This document shows positions 33,730 through 42,210 of a DNA stretch of 64,000 nucleotides, piece after piece. This DNA comes from Arthrobacter sp. (GTDB lineage Bacteria > Actinomycetota > Actinomycetes > Actinomycetales > Micrococcaceae): positions 21,334-85,333 of the forward strand of contig JAPLAM010000078.1 of NCBI GenBank assembly GCA_026393275.1. Reading direction: 5' to 3'. A program made the position numbers and the translations under genes. How positions within the stretch are numbered: position 1 is the stretch's first letter; each line of letters opens with the position of its first letter. Below the pieces are notes generated by a model that worked only from the letters and a program-made list of their open reading frames with translations, had not been told where the DNA came from and ran no database searches.

Positions 33730-34071
33730 TCGGCAATTTATCGACCGGTACGGGTTTCACGTCCGTGACATCGGGCTGATCGCTTCCGCCTTGGCCCGGC
33801 CCGCGACGACGGTCATGGACACGGAAACCTATCCTAAATAGGCCACGAAGGCCGCAGCACTCCTCGGGTCTGTGGCGAGGTTTCATCCGCTCAGCGCCGG
33901 CAACAAAGCGCACCGCCTGGACTCTCATGGTCCTGCTGCTCTGGATCAACGGCTACCGGCATGAACTTCAGGGCCGACGATTCCTTCGATCTGGTTGCTG
34001 GTGTGGCCGCCGGCGACATCGATTTGAAGCGCAGCTCCGTCCTCATCGAGAAACACCTGAATCGGCGGTAG
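33730..34071 (+). pseudogene. Doc/Fic-type toxin, inactivated
   Basis: The plus strand from about 33745 reads YGFHVRDIGLIASALARPAT, TVMDTETYPK, a TAA stop, then ATKAAALLGSVARFHPLSAG and NKAHR. This follows the order of actinobacterial Doc (death-on-curing) toxins: VRD.GLL.SA..RP, YP..A.KAAALL.S, then the H-x6-GNK catalytic motif. After a frameshift the C terminus appears as MNFRADDSFDLVAGVAAGDI and ends LKRSSVLIEKHLNRR at 34071. An internal stop, a frameshift and a degraded HxxxxxGNKR motif (FHPLSAGNKAH) show it is dead. It is a relic of a toxin-antitoxin module. Confidence 0.75.
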
Positions 34072-34155
34072 GGGGTGTGGAAGGGGTCTCTAGGCCGACG
34101 GCTCGGAATTCCGCCATGGGCAGTCGGAGGGGGAGTTCGAAGGCCAAAAGCCGTC

Positions 34156-34284
34156 TGCACAATGTGCTCACCGTTGCTTTCGGACCGGTCGTACTGGTGC
34201 CGGACTGGCCCGGATTGCGGCGGTTTTCGAGGGAGTGGCGGATTTTGAAGGGCTGGAACCCGGTTCGAGTCCCACCGCGGGCAC
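34156..34284 (+). repeat. Dispersed ~130-bp repeat with tRNA-3'-end-like terminus, copy B
   Basis: This is the second copy of the element at 13722-13851, same orientation, about 20.4 kb away. It ends GGTTCGAGTCCCACC then GCGGGCAC and, like copy A, is followed by a small hairpin (TCCCTG-GT-CAGGGA). It lies just after the Doc toxin relic, consistent with a decayed integrated element whose end was a tRNA 3' segment. Confidence 0.7.
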
Positions 34285-34613
34285 TGTGTTTTCCCTGGTC
34301 AGGGACTTGTGGGCCGCTGTGTGTGGACAAACTGTTCAGTTATGGGCCCCTGCGGGGCCCATTTTTGTTGGTGCCCGCTGGTCTGGCGGCTCCTTCTCTC
34401 TTAGCGGGGACAGCGGTGGTGCTGTTCACTCCTTCATACCCGGGAGCGTTTGGAACTCCATGACTTGCTGGGTCTGTGGATCGAATTTTTGTGGTCATCC
34501 CGCCGCAGGAGAGGCGTGAGCGCCCGTGCCGGGTTGCTGAACGTTAGCGGTGGATTCTCAACACAATCACCTGGATCGCTTGGGCATGTCCGACCTCCAC
34601 GAACCGTAAGCCG
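34285..34613. other. Intergenic stretch after repeat copy B
   Basis: No gene is seen. It holds the small hairpin after the repeat and the strong terminator at 34344. The remainder appears featureless. Confidence 0.5.
34344..34366 (+). terminator. Intrinsic terminator
   Basis: GGGCCCC-TGC-GGGGCCC followed by ATTTTTG is a textbook plus-strand terminator. No intact plus-strand gene precedes it, so it probably served the lost element or tRNA whose 3' end remains as repeat copy B. Confidence 0.85.
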
Positions 34614-35306
34614 TCAGCGCGTGCCCGCCGCATAGACAGCCGCGGGTGGCTGGGCCTGCCGTGACTGGCTCCACGCCATCCAGCCGCCCGATGCAGCCAT
34701 GAGCAGGGCGCCGGCCGGCTGCGTCGGAAGGCTGCTGCCCGTGGTCGCCTGCCCCAGCACGACGCCGAGGAGGTAGAACAGTGCGACGCCGGCAACCCAG
34801 AGGGCCCCGGCCCAGCGGGGGAGCGTCCGGGACTTCCAGACCGCGACCCCAAGCAAGACGTTGCCAACCAACGCGAGGAGGATCCCGAGCAGGAACGAGA
34901 CCGTCATGGCGGATGGAAACTCCAGAAGCATGACGTCCCGGTTCCCTTCCAGATAAGCCTGCCCGATCGCGGGTGTGGCGAATGTGGAGAGGGCAGCGGG
35001 CACCATTAGCAAGGCAGTTCCCGCGACGGTGATGACTGCTGCTGCCAGTGCCAGGCGGCCGGCGCGGCTGTTGGCAAGGCAGCAGCCCAGCGCGAACACC
35101 CCGAAGATCGCGAGGATGGTGCCTCCGGTGCTGCCGAGCAAGTGGCTGGTTTGATACGAGCCCGAGCTGACGAACCGTGCCCAGGCGTCTGGATCCTTTT
35201 GCTGGTCCGGTTGAGGCTCAAGAGTGGCCCAGGCGGTGATCAGGCCGTAAAGAGGCAAGGTCCACAACCCCGCCCGGATCCAGTGGGTGATGTTCTGTGC
35301 GTTCAT
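34614..35306 (-). CDS. Hypothetical integral membrane protein
   Basis: A 230-residue protein with about six hydrophobic helices and no recognised catalytic motif. It opens MNAQNITHWIRAGLWTLPLY, has a Gly-rich first core (GSTGGTILAIFGVFALGCCL), a conserved-looking loop LEGNRDVMLLEFPSAMTVSF, and ends in a short hydrophilic tail. The layout (short N-terminal helix, loop, then five helices) resembles small DUF4386- or DUF998-like membrane proteins, but I cannot assign it. It is not in an operon. Codon use matches its neighbours, so it looks like a real gene. Confidence 0.8.
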   Translation of the reverse strand: MNAQNITHWIRAGLWTLPLYGLITAWATLEPQPDQQKDPDAWARFVSSGSYQTSHLLGSTGGTILAIFGVFALGCCLANSRAGRLALAAAVITVAGTALLMVPAALSTFATPAIGQAYLEGNRDVMLLEFPSAMTVSFLLGILLALVGNVLLGVAVWKSRTLPRWAGALWVAGVALFYLLGVVLGQATTGSSLPTQPAGALLMAASGGWMAWSQSRQAQPPAAVYAAGTR

Positions 35307-35664
35307 GGACCCCTGCCTTCCCAGACCACGTGGCTGCCGTCTGCCACTGAACCGGGGCGACGCCTGCCCCAGCGTAGTTCCGGGACGCGTCCCGGGCTAG
35401 GGTGCGCGTTGACTCATGGGAAAGGTCCGCGGAACCGGAGGAAGTTTGCTGAACGACAATGAGCCCATGGACTCGGATGAGATTGGCGGCCTGGGGCGGC
35501 CCTGGGGCGTCCCTGTCCTCGCCTCTGTGTCGCCAGCGGTCCAAGCATCGCAAACGCTCTGTCCATTTGGTAGACCGTGGACACGGTTCATGAGACACGG
35601 CGCGCCAGGCTGGGAGGGCGGCACAATCTTGAGTCGTGGAAACAGGATTCCACGACTTCGGATG
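35307..35664. other. Intergenic stretch, no gene seen
   Basis: Open frames here are not protein-like. The only structure is the hairpin at 35632-35657. Confidence 0.5.
35632..35657 (-). terminator. Hairpin downstream of the ModA-like relic
   Basis: AGTCGTGGAA - acagga - TTCCACGACT, a perfect 10-bp stem, 8 nt beyond the stop of the minus-strand ModA fragment. There is no T tract; it probably is that gene's former terminator. Confidence 0.5.
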
Positions 35665-36030
35665 TTAGTTCGGTTCGAGCCCCGCATCGCTGCAGGCGGC
35701 CGGTGCGGCCTTCGCGCTGAGGAACGCAAGCAGTAATCCGGCGTCGGGATTGTGCTTCGCCTGGGCAGCCACACCGGCAGAGAAGGCTGTGTAGTGCTGG
35801 GCGTCGGGTGGAAGCGGTTCCGCGATCTTGGCCTCCGGGAAGGGGAGCAGTTCGCTTATTTGCTGGAGGGCGAGGTCGGCACGGCCGTCAAGCAGGGCTA
35901 GGGCGGTGAAGCCCTGCTCGATGACGGACGACTGCGGGGCGGAGAACTGCTGCAGCCACTGCGGATAAACGTGCTCCTGCGTCGTCTTCTGAACGCATGG
36001 GCCGTCGCAGGGACTGAGCGAGATGCCGCA
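35665..36030 (-). pseudogene. ModA-like substrate-binding protein, C-terminal fragment
   Basis: Minus-strand reading gives SAPQSSVIEQGFTALALLDG, RADLALQQISELLPFPEAKI, PPDAQHYTAFSAGVAAQAK and PDAGLLLAFLSAKAA, then a stop. That is the usual end of molybdate-type (ModA/AccA-like) periplasmic binding proteins: ...G.AD...Q.SE..P......PLP...Q.YT.FSAG...PEA..L..FL..... About 120 residues can be followed upstream to about 36030, with no start codon or signal peptide. It is truncated by the ArsR gene region. Nearby transport genes (ModBC) are absent. Confidence 0.6.
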
Positions 36031-36079
36031 AATTACCGCTCCCGCGCTTTGTGCTTGACCCGGTGTTCAGCACGGCTTA

Positions 36080-36103
36080 TTCTAAAACCATTCGGTTATA
36101 GAA
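36080..36103. promoter_or_regulatory. Operator upstream of ArsR operon
   Basis: TTCTAaaACC - ATTC - GGTtaTAGAA, 10-bp arms with one mismatch, 20 nt before the ArsR start. AT-rich against the surrounding GC; likely bound by ArsR and overlapping the promoter. Confidence 0.65.
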
Positions 36104-36123
36104 CAGTTAGGTTATGGTGCGGG

Positions 36124-36474
36124 ATGGGTGATCAGCTCAGCGCGGTGTTCGGAGCTTTGGCCGATCCGACACGGCGGGCAATTCTGCAGCGACTTGCAGA
36201 AGGAGACGCGCAGGTCTCGGATCTCGCGGCTCCGTTTCAGATTAGCCAGCCGGCCGTTTCCAAGCATCTGAAGGTGCTCGAGGGTGCCGGCCTGATCTCA
36301 AGGAGCCGGGTGGCGACCGCCCGGCTCAGTCACCTGGAGCCCGAGCGGTTGAGGGAAGCGAGTGAGTACATGGAGCGGTACAAAAAATTCTGGGGTGAGT
36401 CCTTCGACAAGCTCGACGGTGCCCTCGCGGCCTTTCAGCGCGGCAACCATGAGGAAAGCGGAGGCGATGTCTGA
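36124..36474 (+). CDS. ArsR family transcriptional regulator (SRPBCC-associated)
   Basis: A 116-residue winged-helix regulator with the standard SdpR-like pattern FGALADPTRRAILQRLAEGD, VSDLAAPFQISQPAVSKHLK, VLEGAGLISRSRVATARLSH and a C-terminal helix YMERYKKFWGESFDKLDGAL. No metal-site cysteines are seen. It overlaps the following SRPBCC gene by 8 nt (36467-36474), and the third gene is also overlapped, so the three are one operon. The ATG at 36124 is used because the frame further upstream is not protein-like. Autoregulation through the palindrome at 36080 is likely. Confidence 0.93.
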   Translation: MGDQLSAVFGALADPTRRAILQRLAEGDAQVSDLAAPFQISQPAVSKHLKVLEGAGLISRSRVATARLSHLEPERLREASEYMERYKKFWGESFDKLDGALAAFQRGNHEESGGDV

Positions 36475-36937
36475 GCGCCAGCACGAGGTGACGGAGCATG
36501 ATGTCTTCGTTTCGCGGTCCTTCGCCGCGCCCAGGGACTTGGTGTGGCGGTTCTGGACCGAACCTGAACTCCTCGCTGCCTGGTTCGGGCCCGAAGGATT
36601 CAGAGTACCTGCCGAAAGCGTGAGGGTGGACCTGGTGGAGCAAGGTCGGTGGGAGCTGACCATGGTCGACGGCCACACCGGGACCTCCCACCCCGTCCGT
36701 GGCCGAATTTTGGCCTTGCAGGCACCGGAATTCCTCGACATCCAACTGACCGCGCAGACCGCCGCAGGGCCAGTGGACGACGTCGTGTTGCGGCTTCAGT
36801 TCCACGACCACGGAAACCAGACCCGCATGACCCTGCACCAGGGGCCCTTCACCGACGAGATCCGCGACATGACTCTCAACGGCTGGGTACTCTCCTTCGC
36901 CAAACTCGATACCATCCTTGAAAGGCACCGCCCGTGA
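36467..36937 (+). CDS. SRPBCC domain protein (AHSA1-like)
   Basis: A 156-residue AHSA1/START-like protein: VSRSFAAPRDLVWRFWTEPE and LLAAWFGPEGFRVPAESVRV are hallmarks of the ArsR-linked SRPBCC family. The C-terminal half reads MTLHQGPFTDEIRDMTLNGW followed by VLSFAKLDTILE. The ATG at 36467 lies within the end of arsR (8-nt overlap); an in-frame ATG at 36450 (MRKAEAMSERQ) is a weaker alternative. It likely binds a hydrophobic ligand. The stop overlaps the GTG start of the hydrolase. Confidence 0.92.
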   Translation: MSERQHEVTEHDVFVSRSFAAPRDLVWRFWTEPELLAAWFGPEGFRVPAESVRVDLVEQGRWELTMVDGHTGTSHPVRGRILALQAPEFLDIQLTAQTAAGPVDDVVLRLQFHDHGNQTRMTLHQGPFTDEIRDMTLNGWVLSFAKLDTILERHRP

Positions 36938-37749
36938 AGACCACACTCCCCGAGACCCAGGTAAGTCAGATCACCTCTGCCGACGGAACCCCAATCTCCG
37001 TCGAGCACACCGGCGCCGGACCGGCACTTGTCTTGGTCGATGGAGCCTTCTGCGGCCGTTCCTTCGGCCCCGCCCGGGAACTCGCGACGATACTTGCCGA
37101 CTCCTTTGCTGTGTACTTTTACGACCGTCGGGGTCGCGGCGACAGCGGCGACACCCAACCCTATTCAGTGGCACGCGAAATCGAAGACCTGGCCGCTGTG
37201 ATCGACTACGCGGGCGGCAATGCATTCGTCTACGGGATTTCCTCAGGCGCCGCCGTTGCCCTTGAAGCCGCGGCGGCCGGCGTCACCATGCGGAAGCTCG
37301 CCACCTACGAAGTCCCCTACACCGGAGTCGGAGACAGCGATGGGGCTCCCGTCGACCACGCCAGCCACCTGAACGGACTGCTCGCCGAGAACAAACGCGG
37401 CGCGATGGTTACGTACTTCTTGGTCAAGATGATCGGCGTCCCGGCGTTCGTGCCGGTAATGCTTCGTCTCATGCCCAAGGTGTGGAAGAGCCAAAAAGCC
37501 GCCGCCAACACCCTCCCCTACGAAATCGCCGTGCTGAACAATTTCACCGCACCCACGGACCGGCTGGCCAAGATCGCCGTCCCCACCCTGGTCATGGTCG
37601 GAGCGAAAGCAGCCCCTGCCATGGCCGCGGCCCAAACAACAACATCAAATGCCCTCCCTCACGCAGAGTGCAGCACCCTCGATGGCCAAAGCCACCAGGT
37701 CTCGGCCACGGTCATGGAAATCGAGCTCCGCAACTTCTTCACCACCTGA
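36934..37749 (+). CDS. Alpha/beta hydrolase
   Basis: A 271-residue alpha/beta-fold hydrolase. The oxyanion region is VLVDGAFCGRSFGPARELA, DRRGRGDSGDTQPY is the conserved turn after strand 4, and the nucleophile elbow YGISSGAAVALEAA carries the catalytic Ser near residue 102. DGQSHQVS near the end holds the likely catalytic His. GTG start, overlapping the SRPBCC stop by 4 nt. In actinobacteria ArsR-SRPBCC-hydrolase trios are common; they may respond to a lipophilic compound and hydrolyse an ester or lactone. The substrate is unknown. Confidence 0.92.
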   Translation: MKTTLPETQVSQITSADGTPISVEHTGAGPALVLVDGAFCGRSFGPARELATILADSFAVYFYDRRGRGDSGDTQPYSVAREIEDLAAVIDYAGGNAFVYGISSGAAVALEAAAAGVTMRKLATYEVPYTGVGDSDGAPVDHASHLNGLLAENKRGAMVTYFLVKMIGVPAFVPVMLRLMPKVWKSQKAAANTLPYEIAVLNNFTAPTDRLAKIAVPTLVMVGAKAAPAMAAAQTTTSNALPHAECSTLDGQSHQVSATVMEIELRNFFTT

Positions 37750-37795
37750 TCCAGACTCCTGCTGTTTGCCGCCGACCACCGGCCCAGCTTCTGCT

Positions 37796-39198
37796 TCGGG
37801 ACTGTCTCATTAACGGTGTATCCGGCAGTTTCCTTTAGTAGTTTTCAGCTGCCGGGAATCGGTCGCTGAAAGTGATGGCGAAGGCGTTCAAAGCGGGCTT
37901 CCAACGCACAGCCCATCGGGTCTTGCCGGCACCGGTCGGATCGAGGGATCGGGTGACCAGATACAGGCACTTTAGCGCGGCCTGCTCGGTCGGGAAATGA
38001 CCCCGGGCCTTGACGGCGCGCCGGTACCTGGCGTTCAGGGATTCGATCGCGTTGGTCGAGCAGATCACGCGGCGGATTTCCACGTCGTAGTCCAGGAACG
38101 GGATGAACTCCTCCCACGCGTTCTCCCACAGCCGCACGATCGCCCCGTATTTCCTGCCCCACCGCTCCGTGAGCTCCTCAAACGCCGCCCGCGCGGCCGC
38201 GGCATTCGGCGCCGTGTAAATGGGCTTCACATCGCGTTTGAGCGCGTCCCAGTCCTTCTTCGAGGCCAGCCTGAAGGTGTTCGGGATCAGGTGGATAATG
38301 CATGTCTGCACGGTCGTCAGCGGCCACACATTCGTCACGACTTCGGGCAGGCCCTTGAGCCCGTCGCAGACCAGGAAGAACGTGTCCTTCACGCCGCGGT
38401 TCTTGATGTCAGTGAGAACGCTCATCCAGAACTTCGCGCCCTCACCGCCGGTCCCGGCCCACAGACCCAGGATGTCCTTCTCCCCGTCCAGGGTGACGCC
38501 GATGGCGGCGTAGATCGGCCGGTTGGCGACCTGCCCGTCGCAGATCTTCACGACAATGGCGTCGATGAAGATCGCAGCGTAGACCTCGTCTACGGCCGGT
38601 TCTGCCAGGCCGCCATCTCCTCCAACACCCTGTCGGTGATCCGCGAGACCGTCTCCTTCGACACGGACGCACCATAGATCTCGGCGAAGTGCGCACTGAT
38701 CTCGCCTGTTGTCAGGCCCTTCGCGTACAGCGAGAAGACCATCTCGTCCACACCATTCAGCCGGCGCTGGCGCTTCTTGACGATGACCGGCTCGAACGTG
38801 CCGGCCCGGTCCCGCGGCACGTCCACCTCCACGGGGCCGGTCGTCTCCGTCAGCACCGTTTTCGGGCGGACCCCGTTGCGGGAGTTCGCGGTCTGCTTCC
38901 CGGCCGCGTCGTGCTTTTCATATCCGAGGTGCTCGGTCATTTCCTCGTCGAGCGCGGTCTCTATGACGGTCTTCGTGAGCTGCTTGAGCAGCCCGTCCGG
39001 ACCGGTCAGGGACAGGCCCTGTTCCTTCGCCATCCTGACCAGTTCGCGGGCAGCATCGACCTCGGATATTTCTGTCTTCTTCTCAGCGGTTTTCGTACTC
39101 GGCACAGCCTCAAGTGTTGCGGCCATATCGGGCTCCTTCCCGCCAGGCTTACCGCCTGGCGTGTCGAGCCGGATACACCGTTAATTCCACAGTCCCGA
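37796..39198 (-). mobile_element. IS256-family insertion sequence with frameshifted transposase
   Basis: About 1.4 kb bounded by matching terminal inverted repeats. Left TCGGGACTGT..(C/G)..ATTAACGGTGTATCCGGC and the same sequence inverted at the right end, with a short mismatch block after the first 10 bases. It contains one minus-strand transposase gene. A small hairpin GCCAGGC/GCCTGGC lies just upstream of the gene. The 8-9 bp flanks at the two ends do not match, so no target-site duplication remains. Confidence 0.88.
37835..39126 (-). pseudogene. IS256-family transposase, single-base frameshift
   Basis: The N-terminal part (39126-38590) has GPDGLLKQLTKTVIETALDE, EMTEHLGYEKHD and VDEMVFSLYAKGLTTGEIS. 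The C-terminal part (to 37835) has TFFLVCDGLKGLPEVVTNVW, CIIHLIPNTFRLASKKD and CSTNAIESLNARYRRAVK, the IS256 signature containing DDE residues. At about 38593 the frame ends NRP then TAG; inserting one base restores NRPLDEVYAAIFIDAIVV. Intact IS256 transposases are single-frame proteins, so this looks like a one-base deletion and not programmed frameshifting. Full length would be about 430 residues. Confidence 0.9.
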
Positions 39199-39321
39199 TG
39201 TGGAGGCTCTTAAAGCCCGAGCCCGCGCGGGCGCACGCTGACGCGACTGGATGTGGAATCTGACGGAGGGCAGGGCGATCGCGGCATGCTGGAGGACGCG
39301 GACGGTCGCGGCGGCTCGGCG

Positions 39322-40299
39322 TCACTTGAGCATGTCCCTCATGACTGTTGCGTTCCTGTCGTTGTCCGTCAGTGGGGCGAGGCCCCAGAGGCTTTCTATG
39401 GTGTGCAGCAGGGAATAGTGGTCGAACGCAGCATCCGATTTATATGCCTTCTTGGCGGCAGGCCCGGCGAAGATTGCTGAGACTTTGTTGCTGTTGTCAT
39501 CGCCTTCGTCCCAAACGATGACCAGCAGTGAATTCTGCGTCGTGAAGGCCGGCGAGGCCAGGATTTTAGGAACTTGTCGCGACAGCCACGCGTCGCCGGT
39601 CGATACCGGGCAGTCGTGCATGTCGCTGCACATGTTGGGGCTGATGAACACATAATTCGGGAGGCCCGAGGCGGACTTCAGGTCCTCACCCAGCTGCGTG
39701 AAAGGAACGACATGCGCCGCACACGAGGGCTTATCGTCGGTGACACCGGGATAGTAGATGAATGGATTGTGCTTCGCCGCGTACCTACCGGAGTCCTTTG
39801 CCGAACAGGGAGCGGGCATGTCCTCGGCGTACATCTTCCAGCTTCGCCCTGACTGCCCGGTCCGGTCCGCAATATTCGGTACGCGTGCCGTGCAATTGGC
39901 ACTTGGGTTGCAGTCATCCGTGATGCCGGCGTTGGTGCCGCTGGTCAGGGCCAGGTAATTGGGCAGGCTCGGGTGTGTCACCGCCTGGTAGTTGGCCGCC
40001 AGTGCATAGTCGGCGGCCAATTTGTTGATGTACGGGGCATCGCCGTTGCCGATGATGGCCTGTGAAGGCTTGTTTTCCTCAACAATGATGACGACGTGAT
40101 CCAGCGCACCCGGAGTCACCGCAACAGCGGAGGCGCTCCGTGACGAGATGGGGGCGGGCTCCGAGGGGCTATTGACGAAAGCCGAGGGGGAGGAAGTCCG
40201 GCCGGCGTCGGGCGGCGGAGAACTGCATCCCGCCGTGAACAGCCCCAACGTAAAAAATCCAGTTGCCAGAACAAATGAACCGCTCTTCTTGTTCATCAC
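39322..40299 (-). CDS. Secreted lipoprotein phosphoesterase (AcpA/phospholipase C-like)
   Basis: A 325-residue exported phosphoesterase. The N terminus is a lipoprotein signal peptide with lipobox LFTAGC, then a Ser/Pro-rich linker to residue 65. The catalytic domain starts DHVVIIVEENKPSQAIIGNG (the E-E-N metal-site motif), continues HPSLPNYLALTSGTN and SPNMCSDMHDCPVSTGDAWL, and closes with LLVIVWDEGDD. This matches the acid phosphatase/phospholipase C superfamily acting outside the membrane. It probably releases phosphate from organic esters. The gene is monocistronic, divergent from the HtrA-like protease. Confidence 0.92.
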   Translation of the reverse strand: MMNKKSGSFVLATGFFTLGLFTAGCSSPPPDAGRTSSPSAFVNSPSEPAPISSRSASAVAVTPGALDHVVIIVEENKPSQAIIGNGDAPYINKLAADYALAANYQAVTHPSLPNYLALTSGTNAGITDDCNPSANCTARVPNIADRTGQSGRSWKMYAEDMPAPCSAKDSGRYAAKHNPFIYYPGVTDDKPSCAAHVVPFTQLGEDLKSASGLPNYVFISPNMCSDMHDCPVSTGDAWLSRQVPKILASPAFTTQNSLLVIVWDEGDDNSNKVSAIFAGPAAKKAYKSDAAFDHYSLLHTIESLWGLAPLTDNDRNATVMRDMLK

Positions 40300-40770
40300 C
40301 AGATGCTAGCGGCAGGGCTTCCACCCCGCCACTGCTAATTGGCTTTCAGAACGTCGGGGGAGCAGCAAAGTCGCAACCCGCTCCGAGCCCTGCAGCTAGC
40401 TGAGCCCAAGTCGAACGATTCCCTAGTGCGTGCCGAGGGCGGAGCCCGATTTGGTTTCGTTGAACGACGTCGACGCAGCCAGATCAACGTGATGAAGACC
40501 GCCAAGGTGCGTGATGACGATTATCAACCCGGGGAGGCCGGACTCCTGCGGTTGGACCGGGGCGAAGGAATGGATGGAGCGGCGTTGTGAAGAGCGGGGA
40601 AGCTGCACCGTCTGTGTGCCCGGCTATCCCAAAGGTTGAATCGATGTTCCCGCCGCCCTGCTGGCGGCGCAACGGGCCAGCCCGCTTGCACAGGAGGCAC
40701 ACAGTCCCTGTCCATGTGATTCACAATCCGGGCTCGCAGACTAAGGGCAACAACGATGAAGGGACTTGCC
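40300..40770. other. Divergent intergenic region
   Basis: 470 nt between the minus-strand phosphoesterase and the plus-strand protease. Both promoters should lie here. Open frames inside have no recognisable similarity. Confidence 0.5.
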
Positions 40771-42210
40771 ATGTTTGACAGCGACGGCGATCCGGCGGCG
40801 CTTGGGCCAGTGACGCCGCGGCCAGGGACGTCATCCCCTTTCGCCGGGCCGCCCTTTCCCGGCGCACCCGGCCCAACTCCTGACACCGGGGATACGCCAT
40901 GGCTGAACCAGGCCCGCTTCGCTGGCCCCGATCGGGGCTCGCACAGGTCCTCCTACGCCGGGCACCCGGACGGTCAGGCACCCCGCGCAGGCCAGACGCG
41001 GAGCACCTTTGGTGTTCCGGTGCTGGTTGGCGCTATGTTGGCTGCCGGGCTGCTCGGCGGTGTCACGGCGGCCGGCGCCGGTACGCTGCTGGCGTCGCAG
41101 GCCGCATCGCCCGCCGTCTCCAGCGCGCCGTCGACCGCGCAGGTCATCGTGAACAGCACCGATAACGTCGCGTCGGTGTCAGCGGCGGCGAAGAAGGCCT
41201 CTCCGAGCGTGGTGACGATCTCGGCCGCTTCGGGCACCGCCGGGGGAACCGGGTCCGGGATTATCCTGGACGGGCAGGGCCACATTCTGACCAACACCCA
41301 CGTGGTGACCCTGGACGGGCAGTCCGCCAATGCGACGATCGAGGTCCGCACCAACGACGGCAAGGTCTATCCGGGCACGATCGTGGGAACCGACCCCCTG
41401 TCCGACCTGGCCGTGATCAAGGTCGACGCACCCGACCTCGTGCCCGCGGCCCTCGGCGACTCCTCGAAGGTCAACGTCGGCGACACGGCCGTCGCGATCG
41501 GTGCGCCGCTGGGGCTGCAGGGCACCGTCACGGACGGAATCGTCTCGGCATTGAGCAGAACCATCAGCATCGCCTCTTCCGCCGTACCCGACACGAGCGG
41601 CCAGGCCGGGAGCGGTTCAAACGGGAGCAACGGGCGCCGTTACCGCTACGCCCCGCCGAACGGTTCCGGGAACGGCGCCGCGGCGGCCTCGTCGGACATC
41701 AGCATCAATGTCCTGCAGACGGACACTGCGATTAATCCCGGAAACTCCGGCGGCCCCCTGTTGAACGCCGCCGGGGAGGTGCTGGGCGTTAACGTTGCCA
41801 TCGCCTCGGCCGGGGCCACGACGGCCGGTGCGCAGTCCGGGAACATCGGTGTCGGGTTCTCCATCCCGATCAATGACGCTAAGCGCATTTCCCAGGAAAT
41901 CATCGCCAACGGATCCGCGACCCACGGCCAGCTCGGCGCGAATGTGGCGCCCAAGGCGGCCGGGACCGGGTCGCAGTTCACCGTGGGCGCTGAGGTGAGC
42001 GGTGTCACCGCCGGATCCGCCGCCGAGAAAGCCGGCCTCCGAAGCGGTGACGTGATCACAGCAATTGATGGCCGGGCCGTTCAGGACGCGGAGGAGCTAA
42101 CCGCAGCTGTGCGGGAACACCCTGCGGGGGCCACCGTGAAGGTCACCCTGCTGCGTGGCGGCAAGGATCAACAAATCGATGTCACCCTCGGAGCCGCACC
42201 GAAAGCATGA
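40771..42210 (+). CDS. HtrA/DegP-like trypsin-type serine protease with PDZ domain
   Basis: A membrane-anchored protease of about 479 residues. A Pro-rich cytoplasmic segment (1-80) is followed by one transmembrane helix (VPVLVGAMLAAGLLGGVTAA). The catalytic domain has His in HILTNTHVVTL, Asp in DPLSDLAVIKVD and Ser in NPGNSGGPLLN. The C-terminal PDZ domain starts GAEVSGVTAGSAAEKAGL and contains SGDVITAIDGRAV. It degrades or refolds misfolded proteins at the outer face of the membrane. The ATG at 40771 has GAAGGGAC 5-6 nt upstream; ATG 40756 is the alternative. A low-complexity insert rich in Ser/Gly/Asn (around residues 275-310) sits before the active serine. Confidence 0.93.
   Translation: MFDSDGDPAALGPVTPRPGTSSPFAGPPFPGAPGPTPDTGDTPWLNQARFAGPDRGSHRSSYAGHPDGQAPRAGQTRSTFGVPVLVGAMLAAGLLGGVTAAGAGTLLASQAASPAVSSAPSTAQVIVNSTDNVASVSAAAKKASPSVVTISAASGTAGGTGSGIILDGQGHILTNTHVVTLDGQSANATIEVRTNDGKVYPGTIVGTDPLSDLAVIKVDAPDLVPAALGDSSKVNVGDTAVAIGAPLGLQGTVTDGIVSALSRTISIASSAVPDTSGQAGSGSNGSNGRRYRYAPPNGSGNGAAAASSDISINVLQTDTAINPGNSGGPLLNAAGEVLGVNVAIASAGATTAGAQSGNIGVGFSIPINDAKRISQEIIANGSATHGQLGANVAPKAAGTGSQFTVGAEVSGVTAGSAAEKAGLRSGDVITAIDGRAVQDAEELTAAVREHPAGATVKVTLLRGGKDQQIDVTLGAAPKA

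Noticed and set aside
38590..38600. Programmed ribosomal frameshift in the IS256 transposase
   Set aside because: IS256 transposases are normally one frame and no slippery heptamer was seen at the break.
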